A stretch of DNA of 64,000 bases, from contig CP099425.1 of NCBI GenBank assembly GCA_024114885.1, positions 1,116,001 to 1,180,000 of the forward strand, given 5' to 3'. Below are positions 1 to 10,855 of this stretch, piece by piece. The notes beneath the pieces are model-generated. The model was not told where the DNA came from. It did not search any database and saw only the letters and a list, made by a program, of their open reading frames with translations. Source of the DNA: Septoria linicola (Eukaryota; Ascomycota; Dothideomycetes; Mycosphaerellales; Mycosphaerellaceae). The position numbers and the translations under genes were made by a program. Positions within the stretch are counted from its first letter, which is position 1. Every line of letters starts with the position of its first letter.

Positions 1-2
1 AC

Positions 3-311
3 ATCGACTTCGACGGCGCTGCACCGGCATCAATGCAGAAAGCGCCTGGCATGGGCGCGTCTGGGTTGGAAGGCCTTGCTGGCACTCCACAGCGTGTGGC
101 CAGTCCTGCGCTCACGTCATCTGCGACAGGGGGCGGACTGGAAGATCTGATGGGGCTTGGAAGCGATCCGATACCCGCTAGCAACGGAGGTGGCAGTAAT
201 GATCTGATGAATGGTTTTGCAGGCATGAGCATGGACGATCAGCCACCTCCAGCACAGACTCAGCTGAATGGCGGCAAAAAGACGAATGAAGACTTATTGG
301 GCTTGTTCTGA
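3..311 (+). CDS. C-terminal end of a clathrin-binding trafficking protein (5' partial)
   Basis: The reading frame is open from the window edge and ends at a TGA at 309-311, so only the last ~102 residues are visible. They are low-complexity (Gly, Ser, Ala, Pro, Met) with repeated acidic-leucine motifs such as GGLEDLMGLG and NDLMNGF, and the extreme C-terminus is KKTNEDLLGLF. DLL/DLLGLF-type motifs are the kind of short peptides bound by clathrin terminal domains and adaptor appendages, and tails like this occur in epsins, ARF-GAPs and AP-type adaptors. The family cannot be fixed without the missing folded domain. The role in Golgi/endosome vesicle traffic is inferred from the tail only. Confidence 0.6.
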   Translation: MDFDGAAPASMQKAPGMGASGLEGLAGTPQRVASPALTSSATGGGLEDLMGLGSDPIPASNGGGSNDLMNGFAGMSMDDQPPPAQTQLNGGKKTNEDLLGLF

Positions 312-641
312 GCTGTGGATAGAACGCAACACAATATGAACGCCCGATCACATGCGAGCCATACGCATGACTGCTTCAGCTATTCGTGGTCGACTGCCTT
401 CCACTGCGCCACGACGACCTTGCAGTGAGTCAGCAATAGAGTTTGTCCAGAACAGCAGCGCAAGTCTGGTACTCACATAGCTCGACCCAGCGTGTCCACG
501 AGGTCACCCTCCGCAATAAAGGCCACTCTACACGCTGATAGTGTCCTCTCCATCTCCATCACATCGCTTGGGCCAATGTACACTCAGTCAACTTCAAGCA
601 GTGAAAGCGTTTATTAAGTTTCTTGAGCGACAACTACCAAC
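312..641. other. Intergenic stretch, nothing recognised
   Basis: 330 bp between two same-strand genes. It presumably holds the terminator of the upstream gene and the promoter of the next one. I see no open frame with a protein-like composition and no repeat. Confidence 0.5.
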
Positions 642-1130
642 ATGGGCAGAAGCAAATCCAAAGCCAAAAGGCCAAGCGGCAAGATTGCGACAACATCGGA
701 CGAGAAACCATCACAAGATTTAACAATGATCCTCACAATAGCAGACCTGCGCGCTAACCAAGACCTCTGGTTCAAAACCCGCCTCCTCATCTACGACCTC
801 TACAACATGTCTAACGACAAATCCTGCGAAGATCGCACTTTACAGACCACCGACCCTTTATACATCAGCACGCCTTACTTCTCGGATGCAGAAGCCGCGG
901 TAGTGAAGAACGTGATTGTGGATCCGATAAGTAGCACTACGCTTGAGCAAGCGTTTAGTTCCAGCCTGGAGAACTTCTTCGAGAAGCGTCGAGCAAGCGG
1001 GGATTGGAGACCGTGCGGACCACATGATATGGTTCCGGTGTATCTTGCTTGTTTGGGGATGGAGAAGAGGGAGATTGAGGAGGAGGGATTTGTGGCGAGG
1101 GCGAGAAGGTGGCGAGCAGGGAAGTCGTGA
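642..1130 (+). CDS. Hypothetical protein, 162 aa
   Basis: A single intronless frame starts at the ATG at 642 (context CAACATGG) and ends at 1128-1130. The N-terminus is basic (MGRSKSKAKRPSGK), possibly nuclear or disordered. The remainder is a compact mixed segment with conserved-looking aromatic patches (QDLWFKTRLLIYDLYNM, YISTPYFSDAEAAVVKN, PHDMVPVYLACLGM). I do not recognise the family. The gene converges on the SDR gene at 1224-2097 with a 93-bp gap. Codon use looks like that of the neighbours, which supports a real gene, but there is no functional clue. Confidence 0.6.
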   Translation: MGRSKSKAKRPSGKIATTSDEKPSQDLTMILTIADLRANQDLWFKTRLLIYDLYNMSNDKSCEDRTLQTTDPLYISTPYFSDAEAAVVKNVIVDPISSTTLEQAFSSSLENFFEKRRASGDWRPCGPHDMVPVYLACLGMEKREIEEEGFVARARRWRAGKS

Positions 1131-1223
1131 GCAGCGGCAACACTTTTACACTCTGGTATCTCTTCGATCGACTCCGATGACTATCCAAGGCCTTCACAAA
1201 AGCCACACCCACTACTGCACAAC

Positions 1224-2097
1224 TCACGCCAAAAACTCCTTCAACGCCTCATCCATCGTATCGTTAAACTTCTTACTCTCCTTCCTCCTCGCCGGCTCAA
1301 TCGCATCAAACGCATCCTTTGCCGTCCCCACCGCAACATCCTCCTTCCCTTGCACCAAGCCCTCCCAAAGCTGCTCAGTAAACTCCTTCAACGGCATACC
1401 AATCTGATTCCCATTCTTCAAATCAGGTTGATGCTTTGAATCGTGCAATTCCGTCTGCACAGCGGGAGGATAGACTTCGATGATTTTGAGATTGGAAGAA
1501 GCAGAAGATTTCTCGAGTTGAGCTCGGAGTGCGAGGATGAAGTGGTGTAGAGCGGCTTTAGAGGCGCCGTAGTTGGGTCTGCTGTTGAGGGTTATGAGGG
1601 CAAGTTGGGTGGTTGTGTAGGCGATTGCTGTGGGTTTGTTGGGTTGGGATGTGAGGTAGGGGAGGATGGCTTTGGTGAGGTAGACGGGGGCAGTGTAGTT
1701 GGTCTTGAGCTCGAGGTCGAATTTCTCGAGGTCGACGGATGACGGATCAGTGAAGTCTAGGGCGCGTTGGATGCCGGGGTTGATGGAGACGAAGTCGATG
1801 TCTGGGTGGGCTTTGAAGGTTTCGGAGATGAAGTTTGGGATCTAGTAGACGACTGTTAGAGGTTATGTACATGCTCGTAGACTCGCTGTCGCTCACTTTG
1901 TCCAGATCATTAATGTCAAAAACACGATGGTCTGCTTTTCCTTGGCCGTGCTTGGAGACGAATTCCTTCAGTCGCTCCTCTCTTCTGCCAACGCCGATCA
2001 CGAAAACGCCATTCTCGACGAGCTTGTCTGCTAGGGCTGCGCCGATGCCAGAAGTTGAGCCCAGGAGGAGAACTTTCTTGTATGGGAAGGAAGTCAT
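1224..2097 (-). CDS. Short-chain dehydrogenase/reductase, DltE-like (272 aa)
   Basis: Two exons: 2097-1897 and 1841-1224, separated by a 55-nt intron (1842-1896, GTGAGC...CTAG) in phase 0. The N-terminus has the Rossmann cofactor motif LLLGSTSGIGAALA, followed by the dinucleotide-specificity stretch VIGVGRREERLKEF, where the arginines suggest NADP(H). The YGASK catalytic YxxxK is present. The usual NNAG is replaced by SINPGIQ, and the catalytic Ser, expected 13 residues before Tyr, appears as Thr in a TTTQLALI stretch. The C-terminal half has the VYPPAVQTEL motif seen in DltE-type SDRs. Substrate is unknown. The family and the exon join are clear; activity is less certain because of the Ser change. 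Confidence 0.87.
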
Positions 2098-2913
2098 GGT
2101 GGCGCTACTGTAGGTCTTGTAGACGTGCTTGTCCTACGGGAGGCTTCGTTGTCTGGTTGCTGATAGCTGTTCTGTAGGAGCTGCTTGATGTACTTGTCAA
2201 TTGGAGACACTGGCTTACAAACACAATATCTAGGCTACGGTCGAACGAATGTCCAAAGCTCTCTTTGCACGGCTGTCAAGTGCGTCTCGACGGAGCATTA
2301 CATCATTTGAAGGTTCACACCTGCCGATCATTGGGTGAAAGAACGCCAGTCTGGAGCCAGAAGTATTATTATGAAGCTGCTCGGCCGACCGACTCGGCCT
2401 GAGACAGACACGTTTTGTGTCGCAAGACGCGTACAGAAAGAGTTGCTTGTCAATCAGTCGCGTACGAGAATCTCCGACAGTCTGTGCGGCGTCTTGCACC
2501 GAAGAATCTCCATGACCAGCGAACAAATATGCCTGACTGGACTCTTCTTGCACGACACGTAGCATGTATAGGAGACTACATGAGCTCAGACAGCTTCACT
2601 TCCCAAGTTGTGATCTTTGGCCAATGCTGCTTCGTCGTCGAGGGCAAAGCCGAATCAGGCACGTCTGGCTGTCGCCAGTCCGAGCCACGTGCGCCAATAC
2701 CTACAACCCGTCAGTATCCTTGATTGCGCTTCAATGTCATCTGTCCGCCATTCCGGCCACTTCATTGTTTTGTGCAAAATGTGCTCATTCGTGTCATGCT
2801 CTTTATTCGGGCGGGGTGGCAAGCTAGTTTCACAAGCCCAGTATAAGTACAGGTGCACATCTCAGGTGCACACAACCATCACCTGTACCATCGTCATGCT
2901 CATTCTAGTCCCT
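2098..2913. other. Intergenic region upstream of the SDR gene
   Basis: About 0.8 kb between the SDR start and the PRE2 stop, both on the minus strand. Several open frames overlap here on both strands, but none has a recognisable domain or consistent coding composition. It should contain the SDR promoter and the PRE2 3' UTR. Confidence 0.5.
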
Positions 2914-3826
2914 CTAATCCAAATCTGCTGTAACGTTTGAGAACTCTCCCTTTTCTAGCTTCGTCTTCCAGAAGATAGGGTTTGTATCCATGAAGCCGTG
3001 CTTGACCCAGCCTTCCTCCTTGACGTGGTACAGGTTGATGAAGCCTCCCGAGAATGCATCTCTGTGCGTGGCGGCGAGGATACTTCGCTTTCCGAGCTCG
3101 AGCGCCTCATCATCCTCCAGATCGTACTTGTACTCTGCATCGAGCACACCGTATGCAAATGTTTGACCGGAACCCACACAAAACAGATTGCCCGCTAACC
3201 GCGTTCCGTCGCTGTCGATGTAGTAGAGAGCTGGACCTTCGGTCGGCGTCACGCCAGCGCACATGGTTCCCATGCTGAGGCCCATGCCCTTGTAGCTGTA
3301 CACCAAGTTGGCGAGGATCTTTGATGCGGCGGCGACAGAGATACGGCGCTTGTGGCGAAGCTCGTGAAGTCGACATTGCATTCCGAGGTATGCGAGCCAG
3401 TATTGACAGTCCTGTACAATGTCCATGTTAGTCTGTCCCATCGATGTTTTGGTGATGGAAGTGTCTTACAGCGGCACCTCCGGCCATTGTTCCCAGCAGC
3501 GCACTGTTGATCTCGATGACCTTCTTGACCGTCTGACTGGCAATCCAGTTGCCTGCTGTTGCTCTCGAATCGGTGGCGACGATGATGCCGCCCTTGAAGC
3601 GGAAGGCGAGCGTCGTGGTTCCGTGGGCAATCTTGATGGGACATGCTGGGTTCGAGTGGTCGTCGGTCATCGCTCGTAGCCATGCGGCATTGTTGGCCAC
3701 GGGAGGCAGCGCGAAGTTGAGCGACAGTTGCGGCTGCAGGTCGAGTGAGAGTTGTTGCTGGTCCTCTTCGCTGTAGCCCTCGTTCTGGAAGGCCGGCCGG
3801 CTGTACTGAGCCACCAGCGAGTCCAT
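2914..3826 (-). CDS. PRE2: 20S proteasome subunit beta type-5 (chymotrypsin-like), 284 aa
   Basis: Two exons, 3826-3470 and 3411-2914, with a 58-nt GTAAGA...CAG intron in phase 0. The precursor has a ~69-residue propeptide ending ...KIAHG, and cleavage before T70 exposes the catalytic threonine in TTTLAFRFKGG. Counting from that Thr, D17, R19 and K33 fall at the expected active-site positions (TDSRATAGN, TVKK). The rest is a standard beta-type fold with GMGLSMGTMCAG, YYIDSDGTRL and the SGGFINLYHV segment. It forms part of the inner beta ring of the 20S core in nucleus and cytosol. It shares a 324-bp intergenic region with the divergently transcribed kinase gene. Confidence 0.96.
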
Positions 3827-4150
3827 CGTCGCTGCTCGGATGTGTAGTTTTGATGACTGATCCCGTTACTGGTCGAATTTAGAATGCAGCGGTGATCTTC
3901 GGCGAGGATGGATCGTGAGTGTCGAGGCGGATGCTGATGGTGTCGGTGTTGTAAGCTGTTTGGCGAGCTCACACTCCAAGCTCGCGAAGGCAGTCGCGAC
4001 GCATCACCAAAGAAGGAGCTCGGACCACATCCTTCATCGTTCCTGCCTCAGGATAAACCACTTGTCTCACTCTTTCACCGCCAGTCAAATCTCCCTTCCT
4101 TTTCTACAACTTCTCCATGCCTGATAGCAGAGACCAGTAGCAATAGTATC
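3827..4150. promoter_or_regulatory. Shared bidirectional promoter of PRE2 and the Cak1-like kinase
   Basis: The start codons of PRE2 (minus, 3826) and the kinase (plus, 4151) are 324 bp apart, so both promoters and both 5' UTRs must fit here. I do not see a clear TATA box. The layout is direct; co-regulation is inference. Confidence 0.55.
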
Positions 4151-5500
4151 ATGGCCGAAGACTGGCGCAGAGCCATCACGTTCAGTGATCGGCTGAGCAA
4201 CACCACAGAAATGCAAGTGAGTGCCCGTCCGCTTCTCAGCCGAGAACAGCATTAACCAAAAACAGCATATCCGCCTACAAGACTGCCAATCCGGAATGTC
4301 ACGCGTCTGAAGCCTCGACACAAGCCAAAGCGAGAGAGGAACTTGCTCGAAAGTCTGCCCATTCTCTGGTACGAGACTTTCCACAACCAGCACTGCACCT
4401 TGTGCTTATGCAATCCAGGAAGAATATCGTCACTTGATCAACCGCAACGTGCAGGAACTGCTCGCATCGGCAGCTCCCACTCCTGCATGCGACCTATACA
4501 CCAACGAACATCACTTTCCAAACCTGCCGGCTAGTGGAGCTACCATCGGCAGATACACAAATGCTGAGCACTTCAACGATGGTCTCTTCTCAGAAGTCTA
4601 CCGTGCTCTCGACCCCGAGCTACCGGCAGAAACTGGTAAGCTGAGGATGGTAGCGCTGAAGGTCACCAATCCAGCGGTCATGCAGCCGCCTCACGACTCG
4701 ATCAGAGAAGCGCGTATCCTCGAAGCGGCCACAAGTGAACATGTCATCCTGCTCATTGAGACGTTTCGACAGTCGGACGGTACCTTCGTCTTGGCTTTTC
4801 CATACATGCCCTTCAACCTGGACGCATTGCTCCGGGAGCAGCGTATGACTCCGCAAAGCCGTACGACTATTGTGAAGGATATGCTCTCAGGCCTTGCTCA
4901 TATCCACAAGTTAGGCATAATACATCGTGATGTGAAGCCTTCCAACATCCTGCTCGCTACACCCAGTGGGCCGGCTTACCTCTCAGATTTTGGTATATCT
5001 TGGTCTCCCAAGGACCATGCTTCGGAGAAGGCGGACGGGAAGATTCTAGACGTGGGCACAACATGTTACAGGCCGCCCGAACTTTTGTTCGGATACTCAT
5101 CCTATGGCACGAAACTGGATATGTGGGCAGCCGGCTGCGTCGCAGCTCAAGTCTTTTGCTTGAACAGCGACACGCTCTTCGATGCTGGCGACCTAGGCAG
5201 TGAGCTTGCTTTGATCAGAAGCATGTTCCAGACTCTGGGCACACCGGATCTAACCTCATGGCCTGAAGCCGAGAAGATGCCTGACTGGGGCAAGATGAAC
5301 TTCACCAAATATCCTGGCAAGGATTGGTCCGAAATTCTGCCTGAGCCAGACTCTGACCAGAGAGATCTGGTAAAGAAATTGGTGCAATATGAGAGCTCGT
5401 GGAGGTTAAGTGCTGACGAAGTGCGTTGGGTGTGGGCAAGACCAAGAGCTAGACGTATACTGACTCTTCACAGGCGTTGGAACATGCAGCTCTGAGATAA
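4151..5500 (+). CDS. CDK-activating-kinase-like Ser/Thr kinase (Cak1/Csk1 type), 393 aa
   Basis: Proposed exons are 4151-4216, 4282-4368, 4419-5420 and 5474-5500; all junctions are phase 0. The first acceptor is a weak CAAG at 4281, chosen because it keeps frame after a TTAAC branch site. Kinase landmarks in order: a degenerate glycine loop (FNDGLFSEVYRAL), VALKV lysine, HRDVKPSNIL catalytic loop, SDFGIS, the CMGC-like TTCYRPPELLFG, and KLDMWAAGCV. The last tiny exon completes SADEALEHAALR, the usual end of a CDK fold. Loss of the GxGxxG triplet together with CDK-like YRPPE is characteristic of single-subunit CAKs such as yeast Cak1 and fission-yeast Csk1. Assignment to that group is inference; the kinase fold is certain. 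Confidence 0.85.
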
Positions 5501-6430
5501 GATCGAGACCTAACGTGCGCGCCACAGAGATCGAGTCGACAGCGAGCTGGCAGAAGCCAGTGAATACCCAGCACTAGGTCTGCACGATTCCAGGGCTTGG
5601 AATATGATTTGTGGCTCCGCGACAGGCGACGCCCGAGTCGACTCAAGCATTCACGACCACGAAGCTGAATCGATCGGCCTCGATGTACGCCAAAATTGCA
5701 AAAGGTTCTCAATGCGAGCAGGGCAAGCATAATCGAAGGGGCGGCTCCGAAGCAATGTCGGCTGTCGACAGTGTGGATATAGATCGGCGTCAATTATGTC
5801 CTCGCCTACGATGGTCTACATCGCAATGATCAGCTGCTCTTCGCACGGCCACGGCCACTAGGATCAAGTCTGAGAGCAGCTGTGTCTACCTTCAGCATAG
5901 TCGATTGAAACTGGTTGTTGGTCCCATCTACGACGCCTACAGGAACATGACAGCGAGTCGTCGGTTATACTCATGCATATCGAGTGGATCCGGCATCAAC
6001 GTAACCGGCGATGTGCTCCACACGGACCGACTGGCCTGGCACGAGCTTCACCCGAACAAGCTTGACAGCCGAACATCCACGCGACGTCTTCGCAAAGACT
6101 TTAAGCATCCCAGACGCACCTGCAGAGCAAGTGCGGCACTACGAAGCTACAACGAACATGTTTGGTTGTTGTCAGCTCGAGCACTCTCGGCAGAGCTACC
6201 GCCCCATCTGCCTCCACGTGGCGAAGGCCATGTTCGCGCGAGCTAAGTGTATAGTCTGTATATCACAGACCACCTCTCACCACTGATAAACAGCACAGAC
6301 ATGGGTTGTCGTACTTGGCGAGGAAGGCAAGAACACGTGCTGAGCTTTAAATTGCTTGACCTACCTCTTTTCCCTCTGCTGACCTGAAGCCACCCTGCCC
6401 ATACCTTTCTTACTCAGATCGATAGCAAAG
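5501..6430. other. Intergenic region upstream of the acetate-type transporter
   Basis: 930 bp without a supportable gene. It includes a pyrimidine-rich stretch just before the ATG at 6431 (about 6360-6420), normal for fungal promoters. Confidence 0.5.
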
Positions 6431-7472
6431 ATGTCTGCAACTCCCTCTCTCGGCGGTCATCGCCCTTCCTCCTCAGCAGAGGGCATCGAACCACATGCAA
6501 TCAACAAGACTCCCATCGTACACGACACAACCAACTACGATGGCCACCACCATGCCGCCCGACCGAACCTCACTCATCAGAACACTGGAATCTCAATCTC
6601 GCCTGAACTCTTCGAGAAGCTGTACTTGCAACCTAAGGTCCCTCAGCTCGGTCGCTCGCGCTTCGCCAATCCAACTCCCATGGGTCTGACAGGCTTCGTC
6701 ATTTCCACTTTCACTTTCAGCATGGTACTGATGGGTTTCGGAGGAGCTTCTGGTCTGCCTGCTGTTGTTGGTATTTTCGTAAGTCGAATGGCCAAACCGG
6801 AATCAGCCAACCACTATTGCTAACTCGTTCCTAATAGTTCTTCGTCGGCCCGCTTCTCCTTACTCTCGCCGCCATCGGTAACTTTATCATTGGCAATTTC
6901 TTTCCCATGATGGCGACATCCCTGTTCGCAGTTTTCTGGCTTTCCTTTGGGGTGCTCCAGCTCCCAATTCTCGGCCTGGCAGCATTCTACAGCGCGGACG
7001 GTACAAGCGCCACAGAAGGCTCGACAAGCGCAGGCTACAACACCGTGATTGGACTGTACCTCATCGTCTGGGGCTTTGCATTCTTGACGTTCCTCGTATT
7101 CGCTCTGAAGACGAACATGGTCTTCTCTGGAATCTTTGCGATTGCGGCTGTGGCCGTGTGGGTGCTGAGTGCTGCGTACTTCAAGACTGGGCAGGGAGAG
7201 TACGTGCTTGCTATGCAGTTGCAGAAGGTGAGTCTCCATCAGTATGTTTGTGCAGTCGCTGTGATCAATGTGGCTAACGTAGAAACCGATAGGCTGGTGG
7301 GGCCCTACTTTTCGTCGTTTCGGTACTGGGCTGGTGGATTGTAGTGGCGATGATGGCGGCTGAGATGCAAATTGGTGTGAACATTCCTGTAGGGGACTTG
7401 AGCTGTTACTGGCCTGATGCCAAAGCCGCGAAGCTTGCTGCCGCCAGAGAGGACATTGAGAAGCAAGGATGA
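6431..7472 (+). CDS. GPR1/FUN34/YaaH (acetate uptake transporter) family protein, 305 aa
   Basis: Three exons: 6431-6778, 6838-7227, 7293-7472, all phase 0, with GTAAGT/GTGAGT donors and a GCTAAC branch site in intron 2. A ~75-residue cytosolic N-terminus precedes the family signature FANPTPMGLTGF (compare NPAPLGL). Six hydrophobic helices follow: ISTFTFSMVLMGFGGA, the FFVGPLLLTLAAIG and SLFAVFWLSFGVLQLP segments, NTVIGLYLIVWGFAFL, MVFSGIFAIAAVAVW and GGALLFVVSVLGWW. The C-terminus is polar and ends EDIEKQG. Yeast Ady2/Ato proteins of this family import acetate or export ammonium at the plasma membrane; which substrate applies here cannot be read from sequence. The gene converges on the Zn2Cys6 regulator with a 111-bp gap. 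Confidence 0.93.
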
Positions 7473-7583
7473 GGTCCGCATGTAGGACGATATAATGGTT
7501 GGACGTCCGAGTGTCGAGAGTATTCGCCTTGATAGAGTGTACATACTGGACACACTTACGCTATAATGTGATCAGGGTCACGT

Positions 7584-9664
7584 CTAGATCGCTGTCATCG
7601 TCGTCGTCCAAGAATAGTCCTTGTCGTTCGAGAGCTCAACACCTGGCCATAGCTCTCCTGGTCCGGACAAACGCGTTGACAAGTCCAGCCAAAGATCCAC
7701 TTCGAGCTCATCACTCTCGGTAGGTATCTCTCCAGTCGCTTTCCCGATCTCTGACACGTGCTCTGAAGCATATCGAACACCGCGCGTGTTAGGACCAAAG
7801 ATCTCTTGCGACAAAGCCGGCGATTCTGCTGGTGTCGCCGCGCCCATTTTAGCGAACTTATGTTGCGTGAACCGCTGGGCTGGTGTCGTCGTCTGCTTCC
7901 CGTGACAAGGCAAGCCTGTAGTCGCAAGCGCAGTCATGCACGGACCTTGCTGCCCGCCCATGTACTCCCCATATTTGACCTGCGGGCTCCAGCTCGCGCC
8001 TGTCCTTCCTCGATTCAGGCTATAAATGATCTCCGACTCTTTCAGCCCGTGGTGTCGTCCGATCGCAGCGAATCGGCCTTTGACCCACTGCCATTGAAGT
8101 GCAGGAACCTCTTCGATATTCGATGCTGTGTACAGCGGCCAGATCAGACTGTGACCGCCGATCGCTTCCGGTGCTTTCGAATGCGTCAGTAACAGCTGTG
8201 CAATTTAGTGTGAATGCACGCAGACTTGCCTGTGCGACAACGGGCTGTGCCTAGGCTCTGTTTCCCGAGCAGGTCTTATCCATACCAGTGGTATGGTACG
8301 CTGGCGCAGATCTCGTCCACGAGGACTAGAAGTTGCGCTTTTGCTGATAGGTACCTCGGATCTACCTCGTAGACGTCTTTATCTTGGTACAGCCATTTCA
8401 CAGCGTCGCATACGGTGCTGCAACATAACAAGTGGCTGATTCGATCGTTGTGATGCATACGCCATGGAGGTCCTTGTACGGATGCACTACCGGATTACCG
8501 GGCCACGCTTCTGCTTCAGCTATGTGCTCGATCTCGATGGCGTCGCACATGTTGACGACAGATCGCCATTGCCACTCGGATGGTGTAGAAAGCTCCATGG
8601 CTGCCATCCCCCCCATCAGTTCGTAGGCTTCCTCGAGTAAAGCTTCGACTTTGACGATGTCCTGCTCTGTGCGACACGAGGAGAAGATTGGTTTGGCTTT
8701 TGCGACCAACGATGCCAACCTTATTGTGTGATCGGGGATTGCAGTCGCTGGCGAGTTCAAATTGTCTGCATCGACTAGCCAACCATTGTGTCCAGGGAAA
8801 TGCGGCATGGGCTCACGTTGCTGTATGGAGTTGACCAGCATCTGCGTCCTCACAGCCCGGAAGAGTAGCAGAGTCTCCGGATCATGGATCTGATCAGCCC
8901 CGCGAGCGATCAGGATCGCTGCTGCGCCTTCGATATGGTTGGCCCGAGATCTTACTGATCCAGCGCAACCTGTCGTCGTTTCGTAGAGTGATAACACCAA
9001 GATCGTCTCTAGCATTGCATTGCTCGTGGCCCGTGTGGGATCCTTTAGGTCTCTCCTGGCAACCTTTAGCGCCTGAGTGTACGCTCGTGTAGCCTTACAT
9101 TCCAAATATCCACGACCTGGCCATTTCGATAGCGCAGCAAGTGAGAGAGCATCCATGGCAAGGTGCAACGCCGAGCCATCGCGAGTGCCCATGAACATTG
9201 GTCTAGCTAGCTCCATGAACCCGCTGTTAGTATGTATATGTTGACTATGCGTGATGAAGGCGTTGAAGAAGCATGTCGTGGCAACATCTTCCAGCGCAGG
9301 GATGAAGGTTCTTTGTCCGGACAGTCCCGCGCCGCACATCTTTGTGCATTTCTCGACAGCGACTGCATGTTCGGCGGTCTCTGTACCTGTGCTGTGCTGT
9401 TGGCTCTTTCGGATCTTCTTTCGACCTGGGTTCTCTGTGCGGAATATCAGGTCTGTCTCATTAGGCAGACCCGGACATAGACGCCCAGTCTTGATGCAAT
9501 TTGTGCAGGCGGGCTTCTGCTCGTCACACTGCTCGCCTTATCAGTCTTGTACCTGCATGCATCTCGCAGCTTTTGCCTCAATTGGACGATGTGTGCGCCG
9601 GACCCACCTTGATCCTTCTAGTCTTGCAAGTCTGGCAGGCTCGCGAAGGTCGTCCGAGGTAGAC
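7584..9664 (-). CDS. Zn2Cys6 fungal transcription factor with an internal frame break
   Basis: Visible coding blocks, in gene order: 9664-9608, then 9528 to about 8465, about 8458-8300, and 8195-7584. The first two join across a 79-nt intron to give the full zinc cluster ACQTCKTRRIKC / DEQKPAC / TNC / IKTGRLC, spaced C-x2-C-x6-C-x6-C-x2-C-x6-C. A long fungal-specific TF region follows (ALEDVATTCFFNAFITHSQ..., HPYKDL). Near 8460 the frame must shift by one base for the family-typical stretch AQLLVLVDEICASVP to continue. A 104-nt intron (8196-8299) would then connect to GGHSLIWPLYTA and the C-terminus. The extreme 5' exon with the ATG is not resolved. It is a DNA-binding regulator of unknown targets, possibly a pseudogene or affected by a sequence error. 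Confidence 0.72.
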
Positions 9665-10855
9665 CTGTAGGCAAAGTCAGCCTTATGATCAGGAGTACAC
9701 TGGCTAAGATGAACGAACCATTGGAGGTGCACAGTGCTATGTAGCGGTAGATTGTGATAAGCCAGGACACTGGTGTGGCTTGAGTGCTTCTTGACACTCT
9801 TCTGCGCGTCACGTTTGTGAGTCTTGCTGATCCATAGTATACATATTGTACATCGTCTCGGCGGCGTTGCAGTCGTTCCGGCCGATGTTCAGCTGATGTC
9901 GACACGATGTGCAGGCAATACACCGCGATGCTAATTCGAGATCATAGTAACAGTGCTAACAGTGCTAACAGTATACTTTCCTGCCACAAAGCATTGTTAC
10001 TCAAGGAGGCTTTCGCTTTTACGCTCTTTGGGCAATCCGAAACCCTTCCCGGACTGGTCTCAGGTATTGCTCGTACCATGGTTGGTCACAGCATCCTCGA
10101 ACACAGAACGATCAGCAATGCGCTCTGCACAGCATGATCGGCAGGTCGCAATGCTCTCAGCCCTGTAGCAGATCTTGAACATTACGACCTCGTATGTGAT
10201 AGAAGCAAGTCTTAATTCGGCACTCGCATGGCTGCAGTGTGGTTTGTCTGCAGGACGATCGCGAGCAAGAGAGATCCAGCAGCTGAGAAAAGCCCCCCCG
10301 TGCTGGCGCATACGCCCGTGATGTGCGCAACACACGCAAAGAGCCTAACCAGTTAACTTAGTGTGTGGAAACAACGCACTGCGCTTCACGGCTCTGCTCT
10401 GCTTGCCGGAAACATCATCGTCGCAACACAGCCCGAATCCTTCACCACAGCTTGCGCTCACTGCGCGCAGCTACAACAATTCATGGCTGTGCTCGGAAGT
10501 CGGCCACAAGGCAACGATGTTACCACACGATTTTCCATATGACATTCCAGCTGGTCGTCAAGATACGCCAAGGCAGCCACTATGCAGTCCGCCATTGAGC
10601 TCGTGAACCAGGCCTCTCTAGCCCAAAGCAGTCTCCAATGCGCGCGCAACAGCTTTTGATGCCGGAAATCGCACAATCTCCCATGTCAACGCAGCAACCT
10701 CATTAATCCAGATAAGAGTGCATCGCGCTGAACAGGCACCAATGTAGGTATATCAAGTGATGTCGGCCGCTCACATTCTTGCATAGCATCAATCTTCAGA
10801 TAAGCACTACCAAGACTAAAGCCAAGCACTACACTCTAGCTTGTCCATAAGCAAT
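9665..10855. other. Intergenic region between divergent genes
   Basis: About 1.2 kb holding the unresolved 5' end of the Zn2Cys6 gene (minus) and the promoter of the 7-TM gene (plus). The only structure I see is a short tandem repeat near 9948-9972. Confidence 0.5.
9948..9972. repeat. Short tandem repeat, 9-bp unit, nearly three copies
   Basis: The unit TAACAGTGC is repeated almost three times in succession (taacagtgc taacagtgc taacagt). The copies are identical, indicating recent slippage. Each copy includes a TAAC core; no function is evident. Confidence 0.7.

Noticed and set aside
7584..7961. 125-codon minus-strand frame considered as a separate gene
   Set aside because: Its upstream part continues into GGHSLIWPLYTASNIEEVP, the typical C-terminal segment of Zn2Cys6 regulators, so I merged it with the transcription factor gene.
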